Positions 10,138 through 21,170 of a stretch of DNA of 64,000 nt are shown here, one piece after another. The translations under genes and the position numbers were made by a program. Under the pieces are notes generated by a model. The model was not told the origin of the DNA and made no database searches. It saw only the letters and a program-made list of their open reading frames with translations. Every line of letters starts with the position of its first letter. The first letter of the stretch is position 1. The stretch is from Tritrichomonas musculus (Eukaryota > Parabasalia > Tritrichomonadida > Tritrichomonadidae), in the NCBI GenBank assembly GCA_039105265.1, contig JAPFFF010000013.1, positions 2,232,001 to 2,296,000 on the forward strand. The letters are read 5' to 3'.

Positions 10138-10874
10138 CTATTTCAGGTCTTTTATGCATCCAACTCCAGAACGAGATGTTCCACTAGGGCAGTCCTTGTA
10201 GCATCTCTTTTCATACAAAAGATCTCCTTCCAGGCATGTCAAGCAGTCCTCTTCAGATGAGCAGGAGCTGCATGGTTCTTTGCATTTGCATTTTATGAGT
10301 GATTCGGAGCATGTAGCACAAAAAGGTTTACATTTTTCACATGAAAAGGCTGTTTTTAAAGTTCCATCAGGACATTTGTTGACACATTCATTGCAATGTA
10401 GGACATAACCTTCTTTGCATGTTTGGCATGTTTTACTGGATGTCGAACATGTTTCACATGCTTCATCACATGGTTCGCATTCAGATAATGATGTCGTCGT
10501 TCCTCGTGGACATTCTTTAACACATTCATTAGAATAAAGATGAAAGCCTGTTTCGCATGATGTACAATGTGTTTTGGATGTTGAACATGTTCGACATCCT
10601 TCTTCACATTTTTCAGATTTGTAATTATCATTATCAAGAGTAGAACCAACTCCTTTAAGGCCGCCTCTATAACCGCTACCTCCACCGCCACCAGGTTGAA
10701 AACTGTACTCATCTTCACTTTCTCCAACACCGTCTGCTGTCCTTTCTTCTTCTGATTCACGGCCTTCTGCAGTGAGCTACACACTCTAGGTACCTCATGA
10801 ATTAGTTTAGACATTGCTCCCTGTAGAAGAGCTCCGAATTCTAATTCATGAGGCCAAGAAGAAAAATTCGCCAC
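10138..10874 (-). pseudogene. 3' remnant of a Gly-rich, furin-like Cys-rich surface protein
   Basis: Reading the minus strand, a frame open from about 10791 to the TAG at 10138 encodes about 215 residues. It starts with an acidic stretch and a Gly-rich linker (PGGGGGSGYRGG), then several furin-like Cys-rich units with CxxCxxxC, GFHLYSNECV, CPxGT and CLTCLEGD type motifs. This pattern is typical of trichomonad surface proteins, where such repeats normally lie outside the membrane. There is no ATG at the head of this frame. The upstream piece (10792-10874), which would supply the preceding residues, is in another frame and itself opens at GTG. No signal peptide or transmembrane helix is present. 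The copy is therefore a truncated, frameshifted relic. The overlapping 172-residue open frame lies in a different frame and is not the coding one. Confidence 0.7.
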
Positions 10875-12426
10875 CTAAACAAGCCAAAAGGCCAATTATT
10901 TAAAGCTATAACCGTGTTTTTAATTTCAAAAGGTTTATCTTCTCAATAAAACACTTTTTTGCCTCAAAAAAATCTTCACTTTTTGAATGTTTTTGTATTA
11001 CCTTTTTGAGAAGTGCCGGAACTATAAAAAGTCTCCAATGTTCTTTATTTTTTATATTATATTATATTATTTACTCTATATAGAATATAAAAAACATAAA
11101 ATTAAAACTATTTATTCAACAGGTGTAGTTTAATAAACATTTTAGTTTTTTATTGTAAACTATTGAATATTGAAATAATAGGGATAATATATTTGGATCA
11201 AATAGATAACAGTAACTGACTTTTTAACATAAATACAAGTTATTTTAAATCTAATATCAGTGTATTAAATGTTCTTTATATTATTTTATATCAATTAAGA
11301 TATAATTATTTTCTTGTTGATCAAATAGGAATAAGAAAAAAGAATGAAACTGATTATAAATACAGATAAATCTATGTAAAAATAAAGTTTATTTGGGCAA
11401 TATATCAAAATAATCAAAAAAAATCTTCAATTAGAAAAAAATATACTTTCTTTTAGAAAAAAAAGTGATTAACTTATGGAAAATACTTTACTTAAGTAGA
11501 TTATAATTTTTTTCAATAAATTTTGATGATAGCTTCTTAAAAAGTCAATCTAAAATTATCAAAAAGTGAACCGAAAATAAACAAAAAATAAACCAAAAGT
11601 TATCAAAAAGTCATCCCAAGATTATCAAAAAGAGAAAAATTTAATAAAACGAAAAAGTTTCAAAAAAACGTATTTTTAAAAAATCATCTATTTTTATACA
11701 ATTATGTTATTTATATGAAAGTATAATTTGTTATTATTTAAAATTAATATTATTAATGTTATATTTAAGATTAAAACATTCTTTTTCATATTATTTTGTA
11801 AGATAATAGTATTTTTTAAATGATCGTTATGCTCTCAATTTTTTTTCATTATTCGTCTTCGAAACTTATTTATTTCATGATGCTTAAATTTATTCCTAGG
11901 AGATAAAATAAATATGAGAAAATCTTGCCAATTGACACATAAGATCTTGGATGATTATTTTCTTTGAATTTCATAACTTTTTGAATGCTTTCATTGAATT
12001 GTGTCTATTTTTGTGAACATTTTAAAATCAAAATTGATTGATAATAAATAAAATAAAACAGTTTTTTATATATTACTTATTCGTTAAAACTCTTTATTTT
12101 TGTTTTTTATTATTATTATTATTATTTTTAGTTATTAGTATAGGAAAATGTAGATAATGTAAAAAAATTCAATGTTTTGCAATTATCTTTGAAATGTATG
12201 CCAAAAATTTAAAATTTATTACTGTATTAATTTTAACATATGATGTATAATAACATATATAACACATTAACATTTTTGAAGAAAATAGTTTCGTTTTATC
12301 ATGTTTAAAGAGAACCGAAAATTTTCAAAAATATAAAAATAACGTTTTCCCCAGAAAATAAATAAGTTTTATAAAAGTTAAAATAGAGCTACGTCTGTTG
12401 AGCGATATTTTTTTATATTTTAATAT
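10875..12426. other. AT-rich gene desert
   Basis: About 1.55 kb of very AT-rich DNA with no open frame on either strand. A short cluster near 11550-11640 repeats (A)TTATCAAAAAGT-like units several times. No other structure is recognised. Confidence 0.5.
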
Positions 12427-12434
12427 GATATAAT
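12427..12434. repeat. Left target-site duplication GATATAAT
   Basis: The eight bases GATATAAT directly before the element at 12435 recur exactly at 13281-13288, directly after it. Confidence 0.65.
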
Positions 12435-13280
12435 TATAGTTGTACATGGTCATATTTTTTAGACCAATGGACAAAAAGTTGGTCAAAAGTAAAAAAAAAT
12501 TTTTGGGGGCTCCGCCCCCAAACCCCCAGTATTTATTTATAAAAATATCCTAAATAAAAAGCATTTCCAATCAGTTGTCTTATTATAAGAAAAAAAAAAT
12601 ATTTAATATATAAATACGATCTCATAAATTTCTGCAAAAATATGGAATAAACTATAAAGTACTATGATTTCTGGTAAAATATTATGATTATATTGAAAAT
12701 ATTCTGCTTTTTTTAAAAAAATATTTAGATATTATCAATATTTTTTTTTTATTTTTTTAAAATAAAAGAAATAAAAAGTAAAAGGAAATCAGTATTTAAA
12801 AAAAAATGGAAAAAATTGAAATTCAAATTGCTATAAAAATAAATCTTTTTCATATACCAAAAATTATTTGACCATGGGCCGGTCTTTTACCTTCTCAAAA
12901 TTAATTGAAAAAGTTGCCCCTGACCACTTTGACCATGGTCAAAATTTTAATTTTTATTGAATTTTTCAATGTATTAAATAAAAAACTCACAAATCGGTCT
13001 TGACCTTCTCAATTCCCAAAATATTGTGAGTATTTTATATTAATAATTTTTCAAATTTTTGAATATTTAAAAAAAAATTGAATAAAAATATAGAAAATAA
13101 TTCTGAATATGAAAATAAAATAATTCAATTTTATTTTAAAATTGAAGAATTAAAAAAAAATATTTGAATGATATTTTTCCAAATAATTTTAATGAAACAA
13201 AAATCAAATTGTCCAAGGGCATTCTAATTCATCATGGGCGGTCAAAGAATCTGACCAAATGCTGACCAGGTACAACCATA
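12435..13280. mobile_element. 846-bp MITE-like element with 8-bp target duplication
   Basis: Imperfect terminal inverted repeats: the left end begins TATAGTTGTACATGGTCA and the right end, reversed, reads TATGGTTGTACCTGGTCA (2 differences in 18). An exact 8-bp duplication (GATATAAT) flanks both sides. No transposase frame is present. Eight-base duplications are typical of hAT-type insertions, though the terminal bases do not match the usual hAT start well, so the superfamily is open. Inside are several GACCATGG-like motifs and a strong GC hairpin at 12502-12522. The right end abuts the hexamer array. Confidence 0.6.
12502..12522. other. GC-rich perfect hairpin in an AT desert
   Basis: The arms TTTGGGGGC and GCCCCCAAA form a perfect 9-bp stem with a TCC loop, followed by CCCCC. 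The G/C runs stand out strongly against the surrounding DNA. The hairpin lies inside the 846-bp element. Function unknown. Confidence 0.6.
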
Positions 13281-13288
13281 GATATAAT
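13281..13288. repeat. Right target-site duplication GATATAAT
   Basis: An exact copy of the bases at 12427-12434; it directly precedes the hexamer array. Confidence 0.65.
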
Positions 13289-14214
13289 ATATTTATATTT
13301 ATATTTATATTTATATTTATATTTATATTTATATTTATATTTATATTTATATTTATATTTATATTTATATTTATATTTATATTTATATTTATATTTATAT
13401 TTATATTTATATTTATATTTATATTTATATTTATATTTATATTTATATTTATATTTATATTTATATTTATATTTATATTTATATTTATATTTATATTTAT
13501 ATTTATATTTATATTTATATTTATATTTATATTTATATTTATATTTATATTTATATTTATATTTATATTTATATTTATATTTATATTTATATTTATATTT
13601 ATATTTATATTTATATTTATATTTATATTTATATTTATATTTATATTTATATTTATATTTATATTTATATTTATATTTATATTTATATTTATATTTATAT
13701 TTATATTTATATTTATATTTATATTTATATTTATATTTATATTTATATTTATATTTATATTTATATTTATATTTATATTTATATTTATATTTATATTTAT
13801 ATTTATATTTATATTTATATTTATATTTATATTTATATTTATATTTATATTTATATTTATATTTATATTTATATTTATATTTATATTTATATTTATATTT
13901 ATATTTATATTTATATTTATATTTATATTTATATTTATATTTATATTTATATTTATATTTATATTTATATTTATATTTATATTTATATTTATATTTATAT
14001 TTATATTTATATTTATATTTATATTTATATTTATATTTATATTTATATTTATATTTATATTTATTATATTTATATTTATATTTATATTTATATTTATATT
14101 TATATTTATATTTATATTTATATTTATATTTATATTTATATTTATATTTATATTTATATTTATATTTATATTTATATTTATATTTATATTTATATTTATA
14201 TTTATATTTATATA
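13289..14214. repeat. (ATATTT)n hexamer array, about 154 units
   Basis: About 926 bp of almost perfect six-base tandem repeat. One irregularity near 14064 shifts the phase by three bases. The array is open in one frame as an Ile-Phe alternation of 300+ residues, which is a consequence of the repeat and not a protein. Near-perfect homogeneity points to recent expansion or to assembly compression or expansion. Confidence 0.95.
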
Positions 14215-16640
14215 ATAATAGTTATCCCCTAGAAATTAAATCTATCCCTCAAAATAAGCTCAAATAAAACAAATATTTTATAAAATGCAAATATAGAATA
14301 GACTAAAATTTCAAAAAAGAGATTTTTTGTTAAATCCTTTATAAGATAAAAAGATGCAATTGTGAACATCATTATATGTTAATTTTGAAAAGAAATATCT
14401 AATAGATCTTTAGAAAAATTCTTTTTTAATCAGCCACATAATTACCTATTTTTTAAGTATAGATGGATTTATGTCATTTATCTAATATTAGATTATGCAT
14501 TTATTATGAATTTTTATATTAAAAACGCATAATTAAATTATTATTAAGATATTTATATTTTTAAAATTTTTTGATTAAAAATTGTATATTAAAGATTGCC
14601 CCTATCTTAGATCATTTTATCATTATATGAAGAATCCTTTATTATATAATTTTATGTTATTATTTTGTTTTATTCCATTGACTATTGCTCCATAAACTTC
14701 TTTCAATTTATTTTCAACTTATTAAAATTTTTTATTCTATTCAATTTTTTCAATACATGTTCAATAAATTTCATAAACCTCATTCAAATAATACGATATT
14801 TTATATATTAACTTATTATTTAATATTTTTCAGAAAATTGGCCCAAATTTATCATTAGTTGTCAATGTATATTATTATATAAATATATTAAAATTAATTT
14901 AAATATATAATTTGATGAATATACTTACCAATTTTCAGATATAATTATTTTTTATACATTTAATTCAATTTAAATTTTTCATCATTGAAAAAAATTCAAT
15001 GTATAATTTTAAGGTGAATAAATTAGCTTTAAAGAATTTAACAAATGGTCAAAATTGACCTCAAAGAATTTCATTCTCAATCCATTCAAAATAAAATTGA
15101 CTATATATCTAATCAATTTTTGCTTATAAATCAATAACAAAAGAAATATAAAAATAATAAAAAAAGAATATCATTAAATATAAAATAAATAATGGGAAAT
15201 TTTGGAAATATTTAGTATGAATGGCAGTTAATATAACCAAACTGCATGTTTTTCTATTTTTCAAGTAGAAAAAGGAATTAAATAATGATAATTATTTATT
15301 TATTTCTTCATGAAAGATCAATAAGGAGAAAAAATGTCAAAACAAAAAACTGAATAAATTATAATGATCTATTTCCTATGTTTTAGGGGAAATGCTTTTA
15401 ATACATTTAATATATTGATATTTATTACATTAAATAAATAAGATAAAAATAATCATAGAATTCGTTTGCGATTATTATAAATCATAGAGAAAGTAATCGT
15501 ATTAGAAGAAATAAAATTACTTCATTAAAAGAAAGAAATTCATATTTTTATTGTAAATAAAATCTATTTAACATTCATTATTAATCTAAATCACAAACCA
15601 CATTTCAAATCAATATATATATATACAACTATTTTAAATCAATATATAATAGTAAATTACCAAAAAACTATAAAATAAAAATTTCATAATTAGCAAATAT
15701 TCATCATATAAACTTTTATTATTACTTTTATTGAATTTATTGAATGGATATTGAAAAAAATGAATGATTTATTTTTTAATTTTTCCTTAAATATCTAAGT
15801 TTTTATTCATTTTGATAAATGTTATTGCTTTTTTCAAAAAATTGTTATTGATCAAGGTATTATAGATTATAATCTATTTGAAGAAATTGAGAATTGGGAT
15901 AGGGGCAATTCAGGCTATTTAGAAAAAAGCTTTTTTGAATAAGAAGACTAGAAAATTCAAAATATCTCAATATTTTTTATATAATATTTAATTTGGTTTC
16001 TAAAATATTGATATAAACATTTTTTTACATTTTATAAATTTGGTAACAATCAATAATAACCTAAAAATTGTAGATAATACTTCATTTTAATTGAATTTTT
16101 TTCTCAAAAACTGTAAGTCATATAGACTCAAGAAAGCATTCATGTAATGTTAACAATAGTATCTATCTTATATTTTAAAGATAGACCAAAATATTGGCAG
16201 GATTTCTTTTTGACCTACTCTGCAAATATTATTATTTAAAAAAGTTATTTTTCTCTATAACCAAAATATATATTATATATGATATTAAATAAATCATATA
16301 TATATAAATAATATTAATTTATTTATTTATTAGATATCGAGATAACTAAACAAATTTCAGTTTTTTAAAATAATCAGCATTTTGATGAATAATTAATCTA
16401 TTTCATTTTATACCAATAAATGGAATATTAGGTAATTTATTAATATTAAAATGAAAATAATATTAAAGTATTTTTGATATGATACAAAGATAATGAACAT
16501 ACTAAATTATACAAAAATACGTTATTTAAGTTCTCACACTTCTATTTTTATTTGGTTAATTAAAATTTTAACTTAAAAAGTTTAAAATTTTTGTTTTCAA
16601 TTAAAATTTTAGTTTAACTTTTAAAAAAAAAGAAAACTTT
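14215..16640. other. AT-rich gene desert with a distant inverted repeat pair
   Basis: No coding frame is seen. The 12-mer ATTGCCCCTATC at 14595-14606 recurs inverted at 15898-15909, which could mark the ends of a 1.3-kb element, but no target duplication is visible. The last 100 bp before 16641 must contain the promoter of the kinase-Sel1 gene; no clear TCAYW initiator is found there. Confidence 0.4.
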
Positions 16641-19600
16641 ATGATTGAAAACATCATCAGATTACACAAACTTTTGAAAAAATCAAAAATCCGTTTTAAT
16701 AAGCCTGAGTTTACCAAATTTTTCCAAAATTATTCTTTTTATCATATATCCAAAAATAATTTACTTAATGAAGAAGAAAAACGAAAAATAGATCAAAATA
16801 TAAAGGATTCACCAATTATCATATTTTCACAAGATAAAAGTCTTAACCGCCAAACAGGTCAACGATATCTATTTGTTGGATTTGAGAAAACATTAATCAT
16901 CCTTGATCAATCAACGACATCAACATCATTTCTTCATGATATCTTTTCAAACAATAAAAAAATTTCAGTATGCTTTTATTCTAACACAAAAAAATACGTG
17001 AATCAAATTCTTAAAATTAAAAATCACGAAATTGAATCAGATTTAATATTTGAAGAAGAAATTCAAAGCTTTGGAACTAAATGCTCTCTTATACCAGAAT
17101 TAGGTCTCATAAAAACTTATTCAGTCATTTCCCCATGCACAATTGGATATTTAATCAAGAAGAGCTATTTACAGCTAAAAAAGAATCGAATGAAACAATT
17201 CATAAATGACATTGAGAACAATTATTCACCCGAAACAATAAGTGAAGATGAATATGTTGGAAACGGAAGCTCGTTTTTTTGTTATTTGATTTATCATATA
17301 AAACGAGAAAAATTATTTGTGATTAAAATACCAAATTCGAATAACTCTGAATACAAGAAATTGTTTGAACGAGAAATAGAGAATTACAAAAAGATCAGAC
17401 ATCCACTTTTGCCAAAATTCTATGGAAGAGTCAAAGATAAAGGTTACGTTGTAATTGAATTTATCAATGGCATTACATTAAAAAACATAAACAAACTCAA
17501 TCTCACATTTGAAGACATTACAAAAATCATTTTCCAACTTTTGATGATATTTAAATATTTTAATGATCGAGGATTTATTTATCGAGACCTTAAACCGAAC
17601 AACATCATGATTGATGAAAGCAAAAGAATAATTTTAATTGATTTTGATCAGTTAATTGATATGAAAAACATAGAACCAAATTTTGAACAGACATTAGATA
17701 TGAATCGTGATGAATTCATAGCGCCAGAAATTTACAACGGTCAAAGATTACAATACTCATTTAAAAGTGACATTTATTCACTTGGTAAAGTAATTGAATA
17801 TTTGATTAATCAAACAAAAACAGTCATTAATAACAGAGATTTTTTACAAATTGAAGAAATCATCCGCAAGTGCACCGATAAAATAGATATAAATCGTCCA
17901 TCCATTTCGGAGATAATTCATGAGTTTAATGCAAAGTTCCAATTCTATATTATATATGAAAATGTATATACAACATATGAAGAACATTTTACTATTTTTG
18001 ATATAATCAATGAAATGCTTGAAAAAAATCAAAAAAATCGAAATGATCCATATCTACAGCTTAATCTGGGCAATTTATATTTCTCAGGCAAATATGTCAC
18101 GCAGAATGTTAACAAAGCAATTTATTATTTTTCACTTGCTGCAAATCAAAATGATGCAGATGCACAATTCAGTCTAGGTTTCATTTATGGCGAAGGCGAA
18201 TATGTTACACGCGATATTAACAAAGCTATTCATTATTATTCACTTGCTGCAAGTCAAAATGACCCAGAGGCACAGTCCAGCCTAGGTTTAATTTACTATG
18301 AAGGCGATTATGTCAAACGCGACATTGACAAAGCGATTCATTATTTTACACTTGCTGCAAATCAAAATGAACCGCAGGCACTATTATATCTCGGTGCCAT
18401 TCGTTGTGAAGGACGAAATGGCACATTCAGCATATATAAAACAAATAATCATTTTACACACAATAAAGATCAAAAAAATATTGTTTCACATTCCCTTATG
18501 TGGTATATTTCCATGAGTATGAACATGTTAATTAGTTATTATACACTATTAGCCAATGAAAATAATGTGGAAGCACAATTATGTCTTGGCTTTGCTTATT
18601 TTGAAGGTGGATTGATCACGCGAGACATAAATAAAGCAATATATTATTTTTCACTCGCTGCAAATCAAAATGATCCTCGAGCACAATTCTGTCTTGGTTT
18701 TATTTATTCAAATGGTAAATATGTTACACGCAAAATCGACAAAGCAATTCATTATTATTCACTTGCAGCAAATCAAAATGATCCAGATGCACAAAACAAT
18801 CTCGGTGTCATTTATAGTCAAGGTTTATATGTCGATCGTGATGTAAACAAAGCAATTCATTATTTTTCACTTGCGGCAAATCAAAATCATTCTGGTGCAC
18901 AAAACAGTCTCGGTGTCATTTATCATCAAGGTTTATATGTCGATCGTGATATCAACAAAGCAATTCATTATTATTCACTTGCGGCAAATCAAAATCATTC
19001 TGGTGCACAAAACAATCTCGGTGTCATTTATAGTCAAGGTTTATATGTCGAGCGTGATATCAACAAAGCAATTCATTATTATTCACTTGCGGCAAATCAA
19101 AATCATTCTGGTGCACAAAACAGTCTCGGTGTCATTTATCATCAAGGTTTATATGTCGATCGTGACATAAACAAAGCAATTCATTATTTTTCACTTGCAG
19201 CAAATCAAAATGATCCAGATGCACAAAACAATCTCGGTGCCATTTATCATCAAGGTTTATATGTTGCACCAGATATTAACAAAGCAATTCATTACTTTTC
19301 ACTTGCAGCAAATCAAAATGATCCAGATGCACAAAACAATCTCGGTGCCATTTATCATCAAGGTTTATATATCGGGCGTGACATCAACAAAGCAATTCAT
19401 TATTATTCACTTGCTGCAAATCAAAATCATTCACTAGCACAGTTGAATCTGGCCAGAATCTATTATAAAGGTTTATATATTACACGCGACGTTAAAAAAG
19501 CAATTCATTATTTATTGCTCTCAGCAAATAAAGACAATACAAATGCACAATTTAAACTCGGTGCCATTTACAATAAAGGCCGATATGTCAAACGCGACAT

Positions 19601-20426
19601 CCAAAAAGCAATTCATTATTTTTCTCTTGCTGCAAATAAAAATCATCCAGCGGCGCAATTAAATCTAGGTGTCATTTATTATAATCATGGAAATTCTATA
19701 CAAGAAATCAAAAAAGGCAGGTACTACATAATGCTAGCGTCAGTGAATGGGAACAGAAAAGCAAATTTTATTCATGGATTTTTGCTTCATGAGGGAAAAA
19801 ACATCAAGCAAGACATTTTGGAAGCAATTCATTATTATAAAGAAGCATCATCATTCAATATTCATTATGCAAAAAACAACCTTGGAATTATATACAGGCA
19901 TGGATTTGGAGAAATAATCGAAAAAAGGTTAGGTAGCGCAATTGAATATTTTGAAGAAGCAATTAATCAAAAAAATGATTATTTAAGCATGTACAACTTG
20001 GCGCATCTTTATATTTATGAAGAATCAGTAAAATCAGATATCAACAAATCGATTGAATTACTTATCAAATCAGCATATCAATTTTCACATTCAATGATTT
20101 TATTATGCTTACTCGTAGTCAAACAATTTGGAAGTGACATTGACACCATCAAAACTAAACTTGAAAAACTAATAAAAAATAGTGATCAGGCAAATCTAGT
20201 AATACAAATGATTTTTGAATTAAATTTTTTTGACAAATTATTTTTTGAAATGTCATATGAAATATATCGAACTAAAGAATTTCTGTACGATTTTCAATTT
20301 GAAGAGATTGAATTATCAGATTTACAAGATCATAAATCAAATGAATTCAATCCAAATTATTCAAAGGCAAAAGATATTACATCATTATTCTATGATGGAT
20401 TTGGAATTGACTTGACTATACAATAG
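16641..20426 (+). CDS. Protein kinase fused to a long Sel1-like repeat array
   Basis: A 1261-residue protein. Residues 1-200 are a conserved-looking lineage-specific N-terminus. A kinase domain spans about 200-445: Gly loop GNGSS near 209, Lys in FVIKIP near 228, catalytic loop YRDLKPNN near 314 (His of HRD replaced by Tyr), DFD near 334 in place of DFG, APE near 361 and SDIYSLG near 380. The catalytic Asp, metal Asn and DFx Asp are all kept, so activity is plausible. Residues about 470-1150 are roughly 18 Sel1/TPR-like repeats, mostly of 36 residues, with the KAIHYxSLAANQNxxxAQxxLGxIY pattern. Copies between 18730 and 19430 are nearly identical 108-bp units, so the array expanded recently. 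One unit (about 590-635) has an insertion. Sel1 arrays bind partner proteins, so this looks like a kinase with a built-in scaffold. No signal peptide or membrane segment. The stop lies 31 bp before the Maverick target duplication. Confidence 0.9.
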   Translation: MIENIIRLHKLLKKSKIRFNKPEFTKFFQNYSFYHISKNNLLNEEEKRKIDQNIKDSPIIIFSQDKSLNRQTGQRYLFVGFEKTLIILDQSTTSTSFLHDIFSNNKKISVCFYSNTKKYVNQILKIKNHEIESDLIFEEEIQSFGTKCSLIPELGLIKTYSVISPCTIGYLIKKSYLQLKKNRMKQFINDIENNYSPETISEDEYVGNGSSFFCYLIYHIKREKLFVIKIPNSNNSEYKKLFEREIENYKKIRHPLLPKFYGRVKDKGYVVIEFINGITLKNINKLNLTFEDITKIIFQLLMIFKYFNDRGFIYRDLKPNNIMIDESKRIILIDFDQLIDMKNIEPNFEQTLDMNRDEFIAPEIYNGQRLQYSFKSDIYSLGKVIEYLINQTKTVINNRDFLQIEEIIRKCTDKIDINRPSISEIIHEFNAKFQFYIIYENVYTTYEEHFTIFDIINEMLEKNQKNRNDPYLQLNLGNLYFSGKYVTQNVNKAIYYFSLAANQNDADAQFSLGFIYGEGEYVTRDINKAIHYYSLAASQNDPEAQSSLGLIYYEGDYVKRDIDKAIHYFTLAANQNEPQALLYLGAIRCEGRNGTFSIYKTNNHFTHNKDQKNIVSHSLMWYISMSMNMLISYYTLLANENNVEAQLCLGFAYFEGGLITRDINKAIYYFSLAANQNDPRAQFCLGFIYSNGKYVTRKIDKAIHYYSLAANQNDPDAQNNLGVIYSQGLYVDRDVNKAIHYFSLAANQNHSGAQNSLGVIYHQGLYVDRDINKAIHYYSLAANQNHSGAQNNLGVIYSQGLYVERDINKAIHYYSLAANQNHSGAQNSLGVIYHQGLYVDRDINKAIHYFSLAANQNDPDAQNNLGAIYHQGLYVAPDINKAIHYFSLAANQNDPDAQNNLGAIYHQGLYIGRDINKAIHYYSLAANQNHSLAQLNLARIYYKGLYITRDVKKAIHYLLLSANKDNTNAQFKLGAIYNKGRYVKRDIQKAIHYFSLAANKNHPAAQLNLGVIYYNHGNSIQEIKKGRYYIMLASVNGNRKANFIHGFLLHEGKNIKQDILEAIHYYKEASSFNIHYAKNNLGIIYRHGFGEIIEKRLGSAIEYFEEAINQKNDYLSMYNLAHLYIYEESVKSDINKSIELLIKSAYQFSHSMILLCLLVVKQFGSDIDTIKTKLEKLIKNSDQANLVIQMIFELNFFDKLFFEMSYEIYRTKEFLYDFQFEEIELSDLQDHKSNEFNPNYSKAKDITSLFYDGFGIDLTIQ
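18730..19437 (+). repeat. Near-identical 108-bp tandem repeats encoding Sel1 units
   Basis: At least six consecutive 108-bp units encode 36-residue Sel1 repeats. Neighbours differ by only a few bases, including silent positions. The high DNA identity indicates recent unequal exchange and predicts length variation between strains. Confidence 0.85.
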
Positions 20427-20457
20427 ATGTGAAAAACTAAATAAATATAGAATTCAC

Positions 20458-20462
20458 ATCTT
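20458..20462. repeat. Left target-site duplication ATCTT of the Maverick-like element
   Basis: ATCTT directly precedes the AGTAGT end of the element and is repeated at 25687-25691. Mavericks/Polintons typically make 5-6-bp duplications and start with AG. Confidence 0.75.
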
Positions 20463-20559
20463 AGTAGTATATTGTTACTAACCAAAAGGGCTAAACCCCT
20501 TTCTTCTAGTAGCTTTGAGAAATGAGTTCAGTTATTCAATTTTATGCATGATTTGAATG
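20463..20559 (+). repeat. Left terminal inverted repeat of the Maverick-like element
   Basis: About 97 bp matching the reverse complement of 25589-25686 with only a few substitutions and one indel. Its inner end carries the ATG and first five codons (MHDLN) of the gene at 20544. Confidence 0.85.
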
Positions 20560-20828
20560 TTAAATTTAATTTTGGAATTAATGAAAGAATTAGTGTTAAT
20601 ATTTATTTTATCACAAACGAAAAAAAAATGTCATTTGAGAACGGAAATGAAAGAATAAATGTTTTTTTTAATGAAATCGTTAAATGTCAAAATCAAATGT
20701 GTGAATATATATATAATTTCAATGAATGTCATTCAATGAGAAATCGTTTATACAGGACTAATGAAATCAAAAAGACTCGCGCATTAATGAAATCATTAAA
20801 GACTGAACTATCAATGTATTTGTTTTAA
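20544..20828 (+). CDS. Small Maverick-encoded protein, function unknown
   Basis: A 94-residue open frame with no family I can name. The ATG and codons 1-5 (MHDLN) lie inside the left terminal repeat and are shared with the protein starting at 25604 on the other strand; the sequences then diverge completely. It has a Lys/Glu-rich helical C-terminal half and no signal or membrane segment. As one of the two outermost genes it would be transcribed inward from the repeat. It may be a remnant of a longer gene lost by the internal deletion. Confidence 0.5.
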   Translation: MHDLNVKFNFGINERISVNIYFITNEKKMSFENGNERINVFFNEIVKCQNQMCEYIYNFNECHSMRNRLYRTNEIKKTRALMKSLKTELSMYLF

Positions 20829-21162
20829 TTGAATTCGTTATTTTTCGTTCGTAAATTCATGATACGGTTATTTACACATTCATGCAACGGTTATAAAGAC
20901 ATAATACGGTTGTCATTTCTGTAAAATAATAGCATGAGACGGTTATTTCAAAGCAAAATCCTAAAATTTTGGCATCTCCATAATTGAATACCCATTCAAA
21001 ACTTCGTTGGGCCTTTCATAAAATTTTATAATTCAATGCTCACACAAAAATGGAAAGTTCGTTAATTTAATTCATTTCATTCATGGACTTTAGTCCGGTT
21101 TTCAAAGAAAACCTTTATTTATTTCATTTAACATGTCGTTAATTACAAAATTTTAAAAATTA
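20829..21162. other. Non-coding part of the Maverick-like element
   Basis: About 330 bp without open frame. It contains three spaced ATACGGTTAT-type motifs (near 20861, 20887 and 20906) and a fourth variant GAGACGGTTAT (20937). These could be a short tandem regulatory or replication-related repeat, or relics of lost genes. Confidence 0.4.
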
Positions 21163-21170
21163 ATTCAATG
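21163..21170. repeat. Left target-site duplication ATTCAATG of the nested element
   Basis: Exactly repeated at 21843-21850 on the far side of the nested element. Confidence 0.8.

Noticed and set aside
10356-10874. 172-codon minus-strand frame over the furin-like relic
   Set aside because: It starts with GTG and lies in another frame than the Cys-rich repeats; its His/Lys-rich run is the out-of-frame reading of Cys codons.
13259-14215. 318-codon open frame of alternating Ile-Phe
   Set aside because: It is the translation of the (ATATTT)n array; six-base repeats without a stop are open in this frame by necessity.
18871-19437. Frames in the Sel1 repeat array
   Set aside because: Out-of-frame readings of the 108-bp repeat, themselves periodic.
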